From the NCBI GenBank assembly GCA_019054805.1, contig JAHQIY010000008.1, forward strand, positions 3,209,501 through 3,273,500: 64,000 nt of DNA. Direction: 5' to 3'. This DNA is from Brachionus manjavacas (Eukaryota; Rotifera; Eurotatoria; Ploima; Brachionidae). The first letter of the stretch is position 1. Every line of letters begins with the position of its first letter. This document shows positions 55,780-64,000 of this stretch, one piece after another. The position numbers were made by a program, and so were the translations under genes. Under the pieces are notes generated by a model that made no database searches, was not told the DNA's origin, and was given only the letters and a program-made list of their open reading frames with translations.

Positions 55780-57310
55780 TTATTTATTTATTTGTTTTCT
55801 GTACCGAGCTAAAGCTCCTTCAGAATAAGTTAAAAATAAAATTAAAGTTAATAAAATTGGATAAAAAAAAAGAATCAAAATAGAGTAAATAAGCTAAAAA
55901 AATGAAAGTTGAAAAGACATAAATTGGAAAAGATTGTTTCATGTGGCACATGTTTAAATAGTTCAAGTTTCAGGAAAAAAAGAAGAAATAGTAAGGTAGC
56001 AATTACACAATGGAGTTGGGTATTCAGTATATCTTGATTCGAAATCTTCTTTGTATTCCTTAACCAGTCTTTCAACCAATGGAATAGAATGACTCAGTCC
56101 TGTCTCAACATATTTCTCACTCAACTCAAAAAGACGATTCGAGACTGCTAGTAATTTTAGTTTATTAAAAGCTTCATGTTGCACGATGTTGGAGGGAGTA
56201 TCATATTTTAACTTAAGGATAGATCTTACTGCTGTATTCTGAATTGCTTGTAGTTTTTTGATATTATTTTCTGAAAATGAATTTAAGCAAGGAAAAGAAT
56301 AGTCTAAAATCGATCCGACTAAAGATTTATATAAATTTCCTAGTGTGTTTTGATTGAGACCCCATTTTTTGTTTGACAATATCTTAATAATATTTAGCCT
56401 TTTGTTGCAGCGTTCTTTAATTTCGTCTACTAGTACATTAATGTTTAACTTGGAATCAAATTTTATACCAAAAAACTTGATTTTTTTTTGGCTCATTAAT
56501 CTGTTTCAATAAATTTTTAAGTTTAGATCACCACTCTCTCTTTTATATCTAGAAAAGACTACTGAACACGACTTTTCTACTGATATCTTCATTTTCCATT
56601 TAATAAGCCATTGTTCTAGTTCGTTGATGTATTTATTTATCTTATTTTCAAGGTTCCCTTTTTTGTTAAAAATGAAGAATGTCACTAGATCATCTGCGAA
56701 AAGCAGAGAGTATTCATTATTTGTTTTATTTCTTTTGGGGATGTCATTAATGTATATACTAAATAAAAGAGGACTAATTACTGAGTGTTGAGGAACACCT
56801 GCGGTTTTTTGGCATTCTTCGCTCAGGTGGTCATTCATATTTACCTTAAATGTGCTAGAGTCTAGATACTCATTTTAATCGATTTTTAAAGTAAAACTTT
56901 ATGCCAAACCCTTTCAAAGGCTTTGGAAATATCAAAAAACAGTTAAATGTCTCCAAAATTTTTTGAATTAAAAAAAGATTATCTATAATATCAAGATTAT
57001 GTTTTCTGAATTCAGATCTCTTTGATTAGAAGTGAATTTTATTTAAAAAAATTGTATAATCTTGAATATGCATAAAAAAGTTTTCCAAGACAACTCGCTA
57101 TACTAAAATTTTTATGAGATTTTTAATGAATTTCTAGGTAAATTTATTCTACAATAAGTTTTGAATTCGGTCAGGTCCTGATTTTGCTTCACTTTTTAAT
57201 CTTTTTAAAGAGTGAAGAAAATTGTTAAAGGTGGGACGATTATCATTAATTCTTAAAATCCCAACGTTTGGGTTCACTATCGATTTTCCGGACAAAAAGT
57301 TAGATAATTT
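55780..57310 (-). mobile_element. LINE family B, longest copy
   Basis: Minus strand. Around 57.16-57.3 kb there is the RT N-terminal piece (SIVNPNVGILRINDN, SGPDRIQ), then FDISKAFERVWHKVLL near 56.9 kb. The catalytic part at 56506-56838 (TAGVPQHSVISPLLFSIYIN, LLFADDLVTFFIF with FADD intact) follows. The C-terminal part is at 55963-56496 (KKIKFFGIKFDSKLNINVLV, ERCNKRLNIIKILSNKKWGL, SVRLFELSEKYV-like, TEYPTPLCNCYL). The 3' end has GCTCGGTACAG and an (AAAT)n tail at 55780-55793. The frame is broken between the palm and the C-terminal part. The arrangement and FADD box fit the Jockey/CR1 superfamily; it differs from family A. Confidence 0.88.
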
Positions 57311-58368
57311 ACTATAAATCGAAATAAAATTACAAAGTTCGAATAAGTTTTAAAAAAAAAAAAAAAGTAATTTTAATTTTTTTATCTTAAAAATTCTAAA
57401 TCTATTTAATTTTTTATTAAAAGATACTTTATACATCAAATAATTTAGTATCGTAATCAAAAAAAAATCGTGCTTAAAGTGATAGAAAAAAATAGAAGAA
57501 CTAAAAATTTAAGTAAATTGAGCAAGTTAAAAATAAAGCATTATTTTTCATATTTTAATAAATTATTTTTGGATGTTAATATTTTGAGAGTAAAAAAATA
57601 TGTGAGATAGTTTTTAGAATAATTTTATGTCAAAAAATATTGTAAATAAACTTTTAAAATTAAATTTTTTTATTATTGAAGAATGTAGATTTTTTTCAAA
57701 GATTTACTTTTAAAAATAATTTATTGAACTATTTTTTAGAACAAAGATCCATTCCATCAATAAATCAATAGATAAATAGAGTTCAATTAATAAACAATTA
57801 TATTATTTATCTTTTCTTTTTTAATATATTCTCTTTGATTTCAATTTTGATAGTCAATGATAAATAATGTTTGAAAAAGAATTTAGGTTACATAAACAAT
57901 TAAGTTAAATTTTTAAATTAAAATTAAAATAATTAAGAAATATTTTTGAAAATTGAAATTATAACTAAAGTTTATAATAATTTTTTGATGGTATTCTTTT
58001 ATTTCAAATTATTTTCCAGTAATAAGGCTTTTAGTTTGTTTTTCCGATTCATTTGTTAAGTATTTTCTATCTTTTTGTTCATTAGGAGCACAAAATATTT
58101 ATTTTATTATATATATTGATTAGGATCAGAAAAAATTTTAATCTCAATCTAAAAGTTATTAACTAAATAAAATTTTATTTATGTAAAAATATGAGTCTTA
58201 AAGAGCTCTAAATGTTTAAATTCTTAGTAGTTAAACTCTAAAATAATTAAAGCCTAATAATTAATTTAAAAAAAAAACTAATTATAAAAATTACTTAACG
58301 AAGCTCTTTGAACAATTCTAGTATTAATAAATTTCGATTCAAACTTAAATTTTTTCTTTTTTTTTAAT
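57311..58368. other. AT-rich 3' flank of the EF-hand gene
   Basis: No supported gene. It probably includes the 3'UTR of the minus-strand gene. Confidence 0.35.
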
Positions 58369-59949
58369 CTATGGATTATTTAGATTGAGAAAAGCTCGCT
58401 TAAATTCCCTCAGGTCTAGAGTTCCATCATTATTTATGTCCAAAGCATTAAAAAACGCTCTTACGTCATCCTCGCCATATTTCCTATCCAAACGACTGTT
58501 CAGTCTGAGCAAAATTTTTTCAGCATCCTCAACAGTTATTCTTCCAGCATTATTTCTGTCAATCGATCTAAAAATGTACTCAATTAGAGTCTCAATGTTG
58601 TCTGATTGTGAATAAGTATTGCTTAGTCGGTAGGTATCGTCATAGTTTACAACCGGAGCCGAGAAAGCCCCGGCACTGGCCGAATACATATTTGAACCAG
58701 AATTTCTGCTCAAAGTTTTCTGCAAATAATTTTTGTATTCACCCAGACCCTCTTTGTCCAAGTCAATTAAGTTCAATGCTTGAACATCTCCTTCCAGTTC
58801 GTATACAGACCTTTGTTTGGTTTGAGCAGCCAATACCAGACCATCTGGTGTCTTTATATCAGTCACAAATTGAGGTAAATTGTGTGGTAAAATCAAATTG
58901 TTTCCAAATCTTTGCACATAATCAACTGGGTTAGCCCTAATTACGCCTAAATATTTATATTCGCGCTTAATTTGTACCTGAGGCGCTTCCCATTGTATTA
59001 TGACATTTTTTGGCTTGACAATTACTGGGTCAATTTGGCTTGCTTTGTTGAAGATGACTTTTCTTTTGACCTGGGCGTACGGAAGCCACCTTTCGATAAT
59101 AACAGACTGTGGCTTAGATGGCAGAGGAGGCAAGCGTTCGATGACGACTTTTCTAGGTGGTGGAGGAATCCGTTTTCCCGAGATGGTGATAACCTTTCGA
59201 CCAAGTGGCACTGGTGCTGATGGAGGAGCTTCGCGTATGACCAAGGGCTCAGGTGTGTCAGGCCGTGCAGGCTGCTGGCGTATGATGAGCGGAGGTGCTG
59301 GGGCAGTCACTGTATTCGGAAGCTGATTGATTATGATTTCGCCAGGGCTAGGAGGGGTTGGCGGTCTCAAATACCTAATGGCCAGTTCCTGGACATATTC
59401 TAAATTCTGAGAACTCTTTTTGTTCACTATTTCCGGATTTGTGTCCTCATTGATCGGATATTGGCTGATCGGCAAAAGACCTTTCCAATGCACTGCCTCA
59501 AATTTGTTCATCCATAACCCGCGCTCACCATTCACAGATATCTCTTCGGTCTCATCGGTTTCTAAAGGAACATTTGATTTTAAAATAGCAGCTTCTATAT
59601 TACTTATGTAATTGTATTCATTGTGACTTGAAGTTTGTGCAAAATTTTGACCATGGCTAAAACTTTGGTTGAAACTTTGGTTCAAAGAGCCAAAGTCTAG
59701 ATTGTAGTTGAAATTTTTGCGGCTTGCTCGCTGCAGTTCGAGCAAATCCTGGGCGATCCGGCTCACTGAGTTGTTATTGTCAGTGGCAGAGGCCGACTTG
59801 GTCAGCACTGCGCCCCCGTTCCCAAGGGACGCGCTAGAGTTGTTGAACGATAGCGGATAGCCGCTGTAAAGACTTCGAATAGACCTAGTCACTGATGACT
59901 CTATTTGATCCCTATTAAACTCGGATTGATCTGTGTAGCTATAGCTCAT
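58369..59949 (-). CDS. EF-hand protein with Pro/Val/Ile repeat core, function unknown
   Basis: 526 residues, single exon. The start is the ATG at 59949 (MSYSYTDQSEF); the open frame runs further upstream but without an ATG. Residues 1-120 are Ser/Asn/Gln-rich. Residues about 194-350 alternate Pro-rich turns with short Val/Ile strands: RPPTPPSPGEIII, APPLIIRQQ, EPLVIREAPP, RKVVIERLPPLP, QSVIIERWLPYAQVKRKVIF, NVIIQWEAPQVQIKREYKYL. A conserved-looking block follows (LGVIRANPVDYVQRFG, KTPDGLVLAA, YELEGDVQALNLIDLDKEGL). The C-terminus has two EF-hands: loop 1 at about 464-475 (DRNNAGRITVED, poor at positions 5 and 12) and loop 2 at about 504-515 (DINNDGTLDLRE, canonical). The repeat style recalls cytoskeletal alveolin-type repeats, but this is a resemblance only. 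I would expect a calcium-responsive cytoskeletal or cortical protein. Confidence 0.85.
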   Translation of the reverse strand: MSYSYTDQSEFNRDQIESSVTRSIRSLYSGYPLSFNNSSASLGNGGAVLTKSASATDNNNSVSRIAQDLLELQRASRKNFNYNLDFGSLNQSFNQSFSHGQNFAQTSSHNEYNYISNIEAAILKSNVPLETDETEEISVNGERGLWMNKFEAVHWKGLLPISQYPINEDTNPEIVNKKSSQNLEYVQELAIRYLRPPTPPSPGEIIINQLPNTVTAPAPPLIIRQQPARPDTPEPLVIREAPPSAPVPLGRKVITISGKRIPPPPRKVVIERLPPLPSKPQSVIIERWLPYAQVKRKVIFNKASQIDPVIVKPKNVIIQWEAPQVQIKREYKYLGVIRANPVDYVQRFGNNLILPHNLPQFVTDIKTPDGLVLAAQTKQRSVYELEGDVQALNLIDLDKEGLGEYKNYLQKTLSRNSGSNMYSASAGAFSAPVVNYDDTYRLSNTYSQSDNIETLIEYIFRSIDRNNAGRITVEDAEKILLRLNSRLDRKYGEDDVRAFFNALDINNDGTLDLREFKRAFLNLNNP

Positions 59950-59971
59950 TTTGATTGAGTTTTTCAAAACT

Positions 59972-60005
59972 TCTAAAATGGAACTTGTGCAAACCAATTT
60001 ATATA
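59972..60005 (-). promoter_or_regulatory. Possible TATA box and acceptor-like AG upstream of the EF-hand gene
   Basis: On the minus strand TATATAAA lies at 60005-59998, 49 bases before the ATG, leaving room for a start site near 59970. A T-rich AG (ccattttag, AG at 59974-59973) sits 23 bases before the ATG. In so AT-rich a genome both may be chance. Confidence 0.3.
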
Positions 60006-61072
60006 AAATTTTTTTAGATTACTTTTTCTTGTTTTAGGTTTTTATTTTCCTTTTGAATTTATCTTCTATACAATTTTCATCCACTGGTTTTGTTTTAAAA
60101 TTTAAAATTGCTTGAAAAAATTTTCTTATAAACAATAAATTTTAGATTTTTGAATTCGTCATTAAAAATCAAATAGCAATCAATTTATTTTATTTTTGTT
60201 TATGTCAAATTAATTTCGGTCTTTAGCCATGAAAATTAGCTAAAAAACTTAATTTTGCTCATAAAAAAACAAAATGAACGCTTTTAAGTGTTTATGAAAT
60301 TCCTGGATATTCTTCTTTGCGCAGTTACCGAGCTATTTAGAACATTTTTTAACAAGAATTCAATTATTTTGGCATATACCACTTTTTTAATTATTAGGTT
60401 ACAAATAAAAAACAACTCTAAAAATACAAAAATTTAATTACAATCATTCATGTAATTGAAAAGATGGTAAATTTTTTCAGCCAAATGGACCTTCCATACC
60501 CATTGTCACCCTATGCCCAATTAAAATGATTGTTTAAATTTTATTCAAATTAACCTAGAGAAAATTAAATTTTTTTTTATAGGCCTAATTTGAAAACAAA
60601 ATAATTATCTTTAAGAATCTACTTACTTTTCTCATTATCATTTGTTATGGATGAATAGGTTATAACTGAACTCGGAAGAATTTTTCCTCAAATATTTTTA
60701 GTTAATCTAAAACAAAGAAAATTTCAATTTGGATTTTGATTTATCTATCTATCTTAAAAGCTTAGATGAAACAAAAGAAGTGAAATATTATTATAAAAAA
60801 ATTTAAACCATAAATTAAGAAAAAAATTCCTTTTAAAATTAAATGATATCTTAATAACAAATTTAGTTGTCATTATTAAAACTAAATAAATTTAATTCTA
60901 TTAAAAATTGAAAACTATTTTAAATTAGATATTTAAAAAAAAATATCCTTGTAAACACTTATGAGTATCAATATGATTTTTTAAATCTCTTTGGTTTTTT
61001 TACGGCTCAGAATCGGAATATATTATTGCGATTTCGAAATGATCAATAATTTTTAATTGAGTTTTTAATTGA
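60006..61072. other. Gene-free AT-rich stretch
   Basis: No coding frame, repeat or RNA gene recognised. Confidence 0.35.
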
Positions 61073-61136
61073 GTTTTTCGGAAGATTAATAAAATCTTCC
61101 GAAAAACAATTTAGACTGTCTCAAATCTGAGACAGT
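61073..61136. repeat. Two perfect hairpins in tandem
   Basis: Hairpin 1: GTTTTTCGGAAGATT (61073-61087), a 5-nt loop, and its exact complement (61093-61107), a 15-bp perfect stem. Hairpin 2: ACTGTCTCA (61115-61123), loop AATC, TGAGACAGT (61128-61136), a 9-bp perfect stem. They are 7 bases apart, with no open frame around them. Function unknown. Confidence 0.7.
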
Positions 61137-62423
61137 TATTATTCACAAGAAGTAATTTTTGAACAATTAATAAAAAAATAAATTTTATTTTATTTTTTAG
61201 CATTGCAATCTATCTCTTATTTTAATTTTGACTTTAATTTTGTAATCAAAGTCAAGTAATATTTGATTGAAATTTGTCTTTTGGTTAAAATATGCTTTTT
61301 GGATAAGAAAACTATTTTAAAGTTAAAAAAACAAGATTATTTTTCTCTAATAACATTGTGACTATTAAAAAAATGTTTTTAATTGTTAAATATAAATGAT
61401 TTAAATAACACTCAAATTAAAAACAATTCATTATTAAAATTAATCAAATAATAATAAGACTGGAATTGGTGCTCTGTAAAAAAGCTTTCTAGCCAATTTT
61501 TATGCTGATTCAGTTGATTAGTTTTTCATTTACCTCACCAAAACAAAAATCAATTTTTGTCTTATAAATAGATTTTTGAAAATACCGAGTACATAAAGTT
61601 TATTTAAAGTTAAATAGACCTTAATAATTATGTTTGTCTTAGGATAATTAAATGACTAAAGCTTGTGATTTTTATCGTACCGAAGAATCTTTCATTTGAT
61701 GACATTTTTTTTTGGGTCTAATGGAAAGTGTGGACAATTATTCACCAAAAAATGTTATCATGTGTACCAAATCATACTATACAAGCTTCTGTGAGCATTA
61801 CGATATTGATAAGTCGATTAAAATATATTCGTTTTTCGCAATCACAATCGAATCTGTTAACTTTGAAAGTAAAGTAAAATTTATGATCAAATTTTAAAAT
61901 TTCAAAAATGCTAAAAATTTATTAAATGCTTAATTGATTGCACTGCCAATATCAGAATTATTTAAGCTTAATTTTTGCTACTTTGACATTTAAAATCTTG
62001 AATTTTCTATTTCTGCATTAGAATTTGACAGTCAGCGAATAAGTAATAAAATTGTTTTAAAAAGTCGTCACATCATTTATTTAAATTATATTTAAATTAT
62101 TATAATTTTTAAGGGTCTGATTTTCTGAAGCAACTGAAGTTTCATTTATTCTTTTACCTTTGAATAGCACCCAGTCTAAAAAATTTAAAAGACTTTTTCT
62201 AAGGTTCTTTAAAGGTTTCCGGACGCTTTTTTTCAAAAATTTTTTAAAGAATGGTCTTAAGAATTTCAATAAAATAAAGATAATTATATAAAAAAAATTT
62301 CTTTAAAAAGTTTGAATGTTTTTTTAATTAGTGAGCTTTTAATCAATTTAAACATATTTTTTGCACTGTGACATTATCAGAATAAATTTTAAATAAATTT
62401 TAGTTACATTTAAAGATAAAATA
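61137..62423. other. Gene-free AT-rich stretch
   Basis: The frames at 61712-61897 (+) and 62081-62269 (-) show no motif and are Lys/Phe/Asn-rich as expected from composition. Confidence 0.35.
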
Positions 62424-62469
62424 ACTTAAAATCGCAGTTATCTTTAAGAATCTAGCTGCGATTTTAAGT
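62424..62469. repeat. Perfect 14-bp hairpin
   Basis: ACTTAAAATCGCAG (62424-62437), an 18-nt spacer, and its exact complement CTGCGATTTTAAGT (62456-62469). Confidence 0.65.
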
Positions 62470-62819
62470 GGTTTTAAGTGATATATGTATTGAAAAATCT
62501 TCCTGATTTTTCGATTCGCTTCTAGTTGAAAAGCTTATCCCAGGATTTTATAAATAGGAGAATAGTTTTATGGGAACTAAATTTTCTTTTTTCGTAAATT
62601 TTTGCTCTGTAATGATAATTTTACTTGAATCAATTATTAAAAAATAATTTAATTTTATATTTATAATTTAGTAAAAGCAGAGTTGTTTAAAAATTCTAAA
62701 TTAAAGCTCTAGTCCTAAAAAATTTAAAAGTCTTTTTGCTCGGAATTTAAGAAGAAGGTCCGGACTTGGACTTGACTAGACTTTTTAGCAACTCTGAGTA
62801 GAAGCAATAGTAAATAACC

Positions 62820-63115
62820 ATGAACATGAACAACAAATCATGTGGAGCGCGTCAGCATTAGATGACACCTTGTAGCTCTGTTAAGATACTTGTCGAGGTT
62901 GTTCTTGATTCATATCACTGTGGGTAAGTGATGACATTGTTAGGTGAACCGTTACAAATGTTTACAATCTTGCACAGTAGGTCCAGTAGCCGGATGTTAC
63001 TCTGAATTTTGAGCTTATCAACTGATGAACATTGAAAAGTAAGAATTATATTTTTCATGTATCTCAGTCGCTTCGAAATGCTGAAAAATACATTTATCAT
63101 CCAGCTCACATCTTG
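62820..63115 (-). pseudogene. Unassigned coding-like patch
   Basis: On the minus strand a frame reads MSWMINVFFSISKRLRYMKN, CSSVDKLKIQSNIRLLDLLC and KIVNICNGSPNNVITYPQ. It stops, then seems to continue as YESRTTSTSILTELQGVI. Base composition is richer in G+C than the flanks. No family recognised. It lies close to the Tc1/mariner relic but does not look like a transposase. Confidence 0.3.
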
Positions 63116-63279
63116 ACTTAACTAAAAACCAGTATTCTTGACACCAGCCTAAAGGTTTAAATAAGGATCCTGTTCATAGAACTTCAGAATGTTGAATTAT
63201 TAAAATAAAGTCTTTAAACAATAATATTTACTACAATAATAATATCTTAAAAAGTGGATATAAAAAGCAAAATGAGATA

Positions 63280-63408
63280 GCCAAACTGTAGGGTGTATCT
63301 CCAATTATATGTTAAGAGACAGGTTCTGTGTCTGATCGAAGCCGTTCTGGTAGACCACGGAAGCATCTCATACAGCGGCCGGAAACCCCTTCTAAACAAA
63401 AAAGATAG
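63280..63408 (+). pseudogene. Tc1/mariner transposase relic, DNA-binding part
   Basis: The frame from 63280 reads AKL(stop)GVSPIIC(stop)ETGSVSDRSRSGRPRK and on to a stop near 63408. GVS......ETGSV.DR.RSGRPRK is the junction between the two helix-turn-helix parts and the GRPR AT-hook-like motif of Tc1 transposases. Two stops within 12 codons show decay. Confidence 0.8.
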
Positions 63409-63751
63409 ACAAAAATGATATAATTGGTGAAAACAGAGTAGTGTTGGAAACGGTCAAGACAAACCGGTTTAATGGTTTTTTGCGGTCATTTGGCTGGTCA
63501 GCCAGGCGGTCTAAATTTTAGACCATTAAGCAAGTCATTATTTACATTCAGAATTATTTCATTAACTTTAGCATTTGCTTCATCCGTAACTAGTACATTA
63601 TTATAAGATTACAAGGATCATTAAGAGGATCAACAAAGTTAACTTTATGATTAATTGTCATATGCTTAGAGCTTTTATAAATTTTTAAACTTAAAGTAGG
63701 ACCTTTCCTCGGACACATACCGCTCACTCAGTTAGCGACTGATTCATTGAG

Positions 63752-63960
63752 ATTTTGAGATGGTGTGCCCGTTCACCAGATCTCAATCGTGAACTTATGG
63801 TCATATATGGATGCATCATATATGAAATTGGTAAACACTACAGTAACTCCTTTGAGCAATTAAAAGAGGTTTTGCCCAAAGAGTGGTAAAAGATTCCAAC
63901 TAAGTACGTACACAAATTGATTGAAGAAGCTGATTTTTTTATTTTCTCGCCTATTAAATA
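63752..63960 (+). pseudogene. Tc1/mariner transposase relic, C-terminal part
   Basis: In a different frame from the DNA-binding piece: RWCARSPDLNRELMVIYGC (for the family's W.a.SPDLNpIE..W), then YSNSFEQLKEVLPKEW, a stop, and KIPTKYVHKLIEEADF. The first two catalytic Asp regions are missing. The 350 bases between the two pieces hold short palindromes but no transposase. The right terminal repeat is not visible before the window ends. Confidence 0.8.
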
Positions 63961-64000
63961 CGTAAAAAAATTCTTTTATTAACAAAAAAAATTCTAAACT

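Noticed and set aside
58385-59326. Plus-strand frames opposite the EF-hand gene
   Set aside because: Antisense shadows; the minus strand carries two EF-hand loops and a continuous frame.

Overview
This is a very AT-rich piece of an animal nuclear genome. Its genes have introns with GT/AG borders, intergenic DNA is long and nearly featureless, and retroelement and DNA-transposon debris is abundant. The gene set (twist, an ELAV/Hu protein, transformer-2, a delta-catenin-type armadillo protein, 3-hydroxyanthranilate dioxygenase) places it in a bilaterian. The base composition together with this gene set fits a monogonont rotifer such as Brachionus best. That assignment is an inference, not something the sequence proves.

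Layout. 0-2.2 kb: a transposase-like CENP-B helix-turn-helix remnant, then a two-exon transformer-2 splicing factor (+). 2.7-7.5 kb: a tRNA-derived SINE, a coiled-coil repeat pseudo-ORF and pieces of three LINE families. 12.1-13.0 kb: intronless twist (+). 15-15.9 kb: two more SINE pieces. 17.8-19.6 kb: an unrecognised multi-exon gene (+) that I assembled from splice borders. 23.7-35.0 kb: a four-exon delta-catenin/ARVCF-type gene (+) ending in the PDZ ligand DSWV. Its third intron holds an intronless HAAO gene on the opposite strand and a dead LINE copy. 36.3-38.8 kb: a degenerate CACTA/EnSpm-like element with arrays of GGATCCT-like subterminal motifs. 38.8-44.8 kb: a nest of LINEs, one almost complete over the reverse transcriptase and with a structured 3' end. 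The nest also holds a 651-bp long-TIR MITE flanked by an identical 10-mer, and a 136-bp fold-back element. 45.8-50.2 kb: an ELAV-like gene (-) whose middle exon carries a 2-bp frameshift in a GT run. 54.9-57.3 kb: transposon ORF debris and a longer copy of LINE family B. 58.4-59.9 kb: an EF-hand protein (-) with a Pro/Val/Ile repeat core. 61-62.5 kb: three perfect hairpins. 63.3-63.96 kb: a broken Tc1/mariner transposase.

The host genes are not an operon or a pathway. They are separate developmental, RNA-processing, adhesion and metabolic genes. Links seen in the sequence are the nesting of HAAO within the catenin gene and a recurring acceptor-like T-rich-AG just upstream of several start codons. 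The latter could reflect 5'UTR introns or spliced-leader trans-splicing.

The least explained items are the EF-hand/Pro-rich protein, the acidic multi-exon gene at 17.8 kb, the hairpin cluster at 61-62.5 kb and the two terminal-repeat elements in the 36-45 kb transposon nest. No CRISPR array, rRNA or functional tRNA gene was seen.
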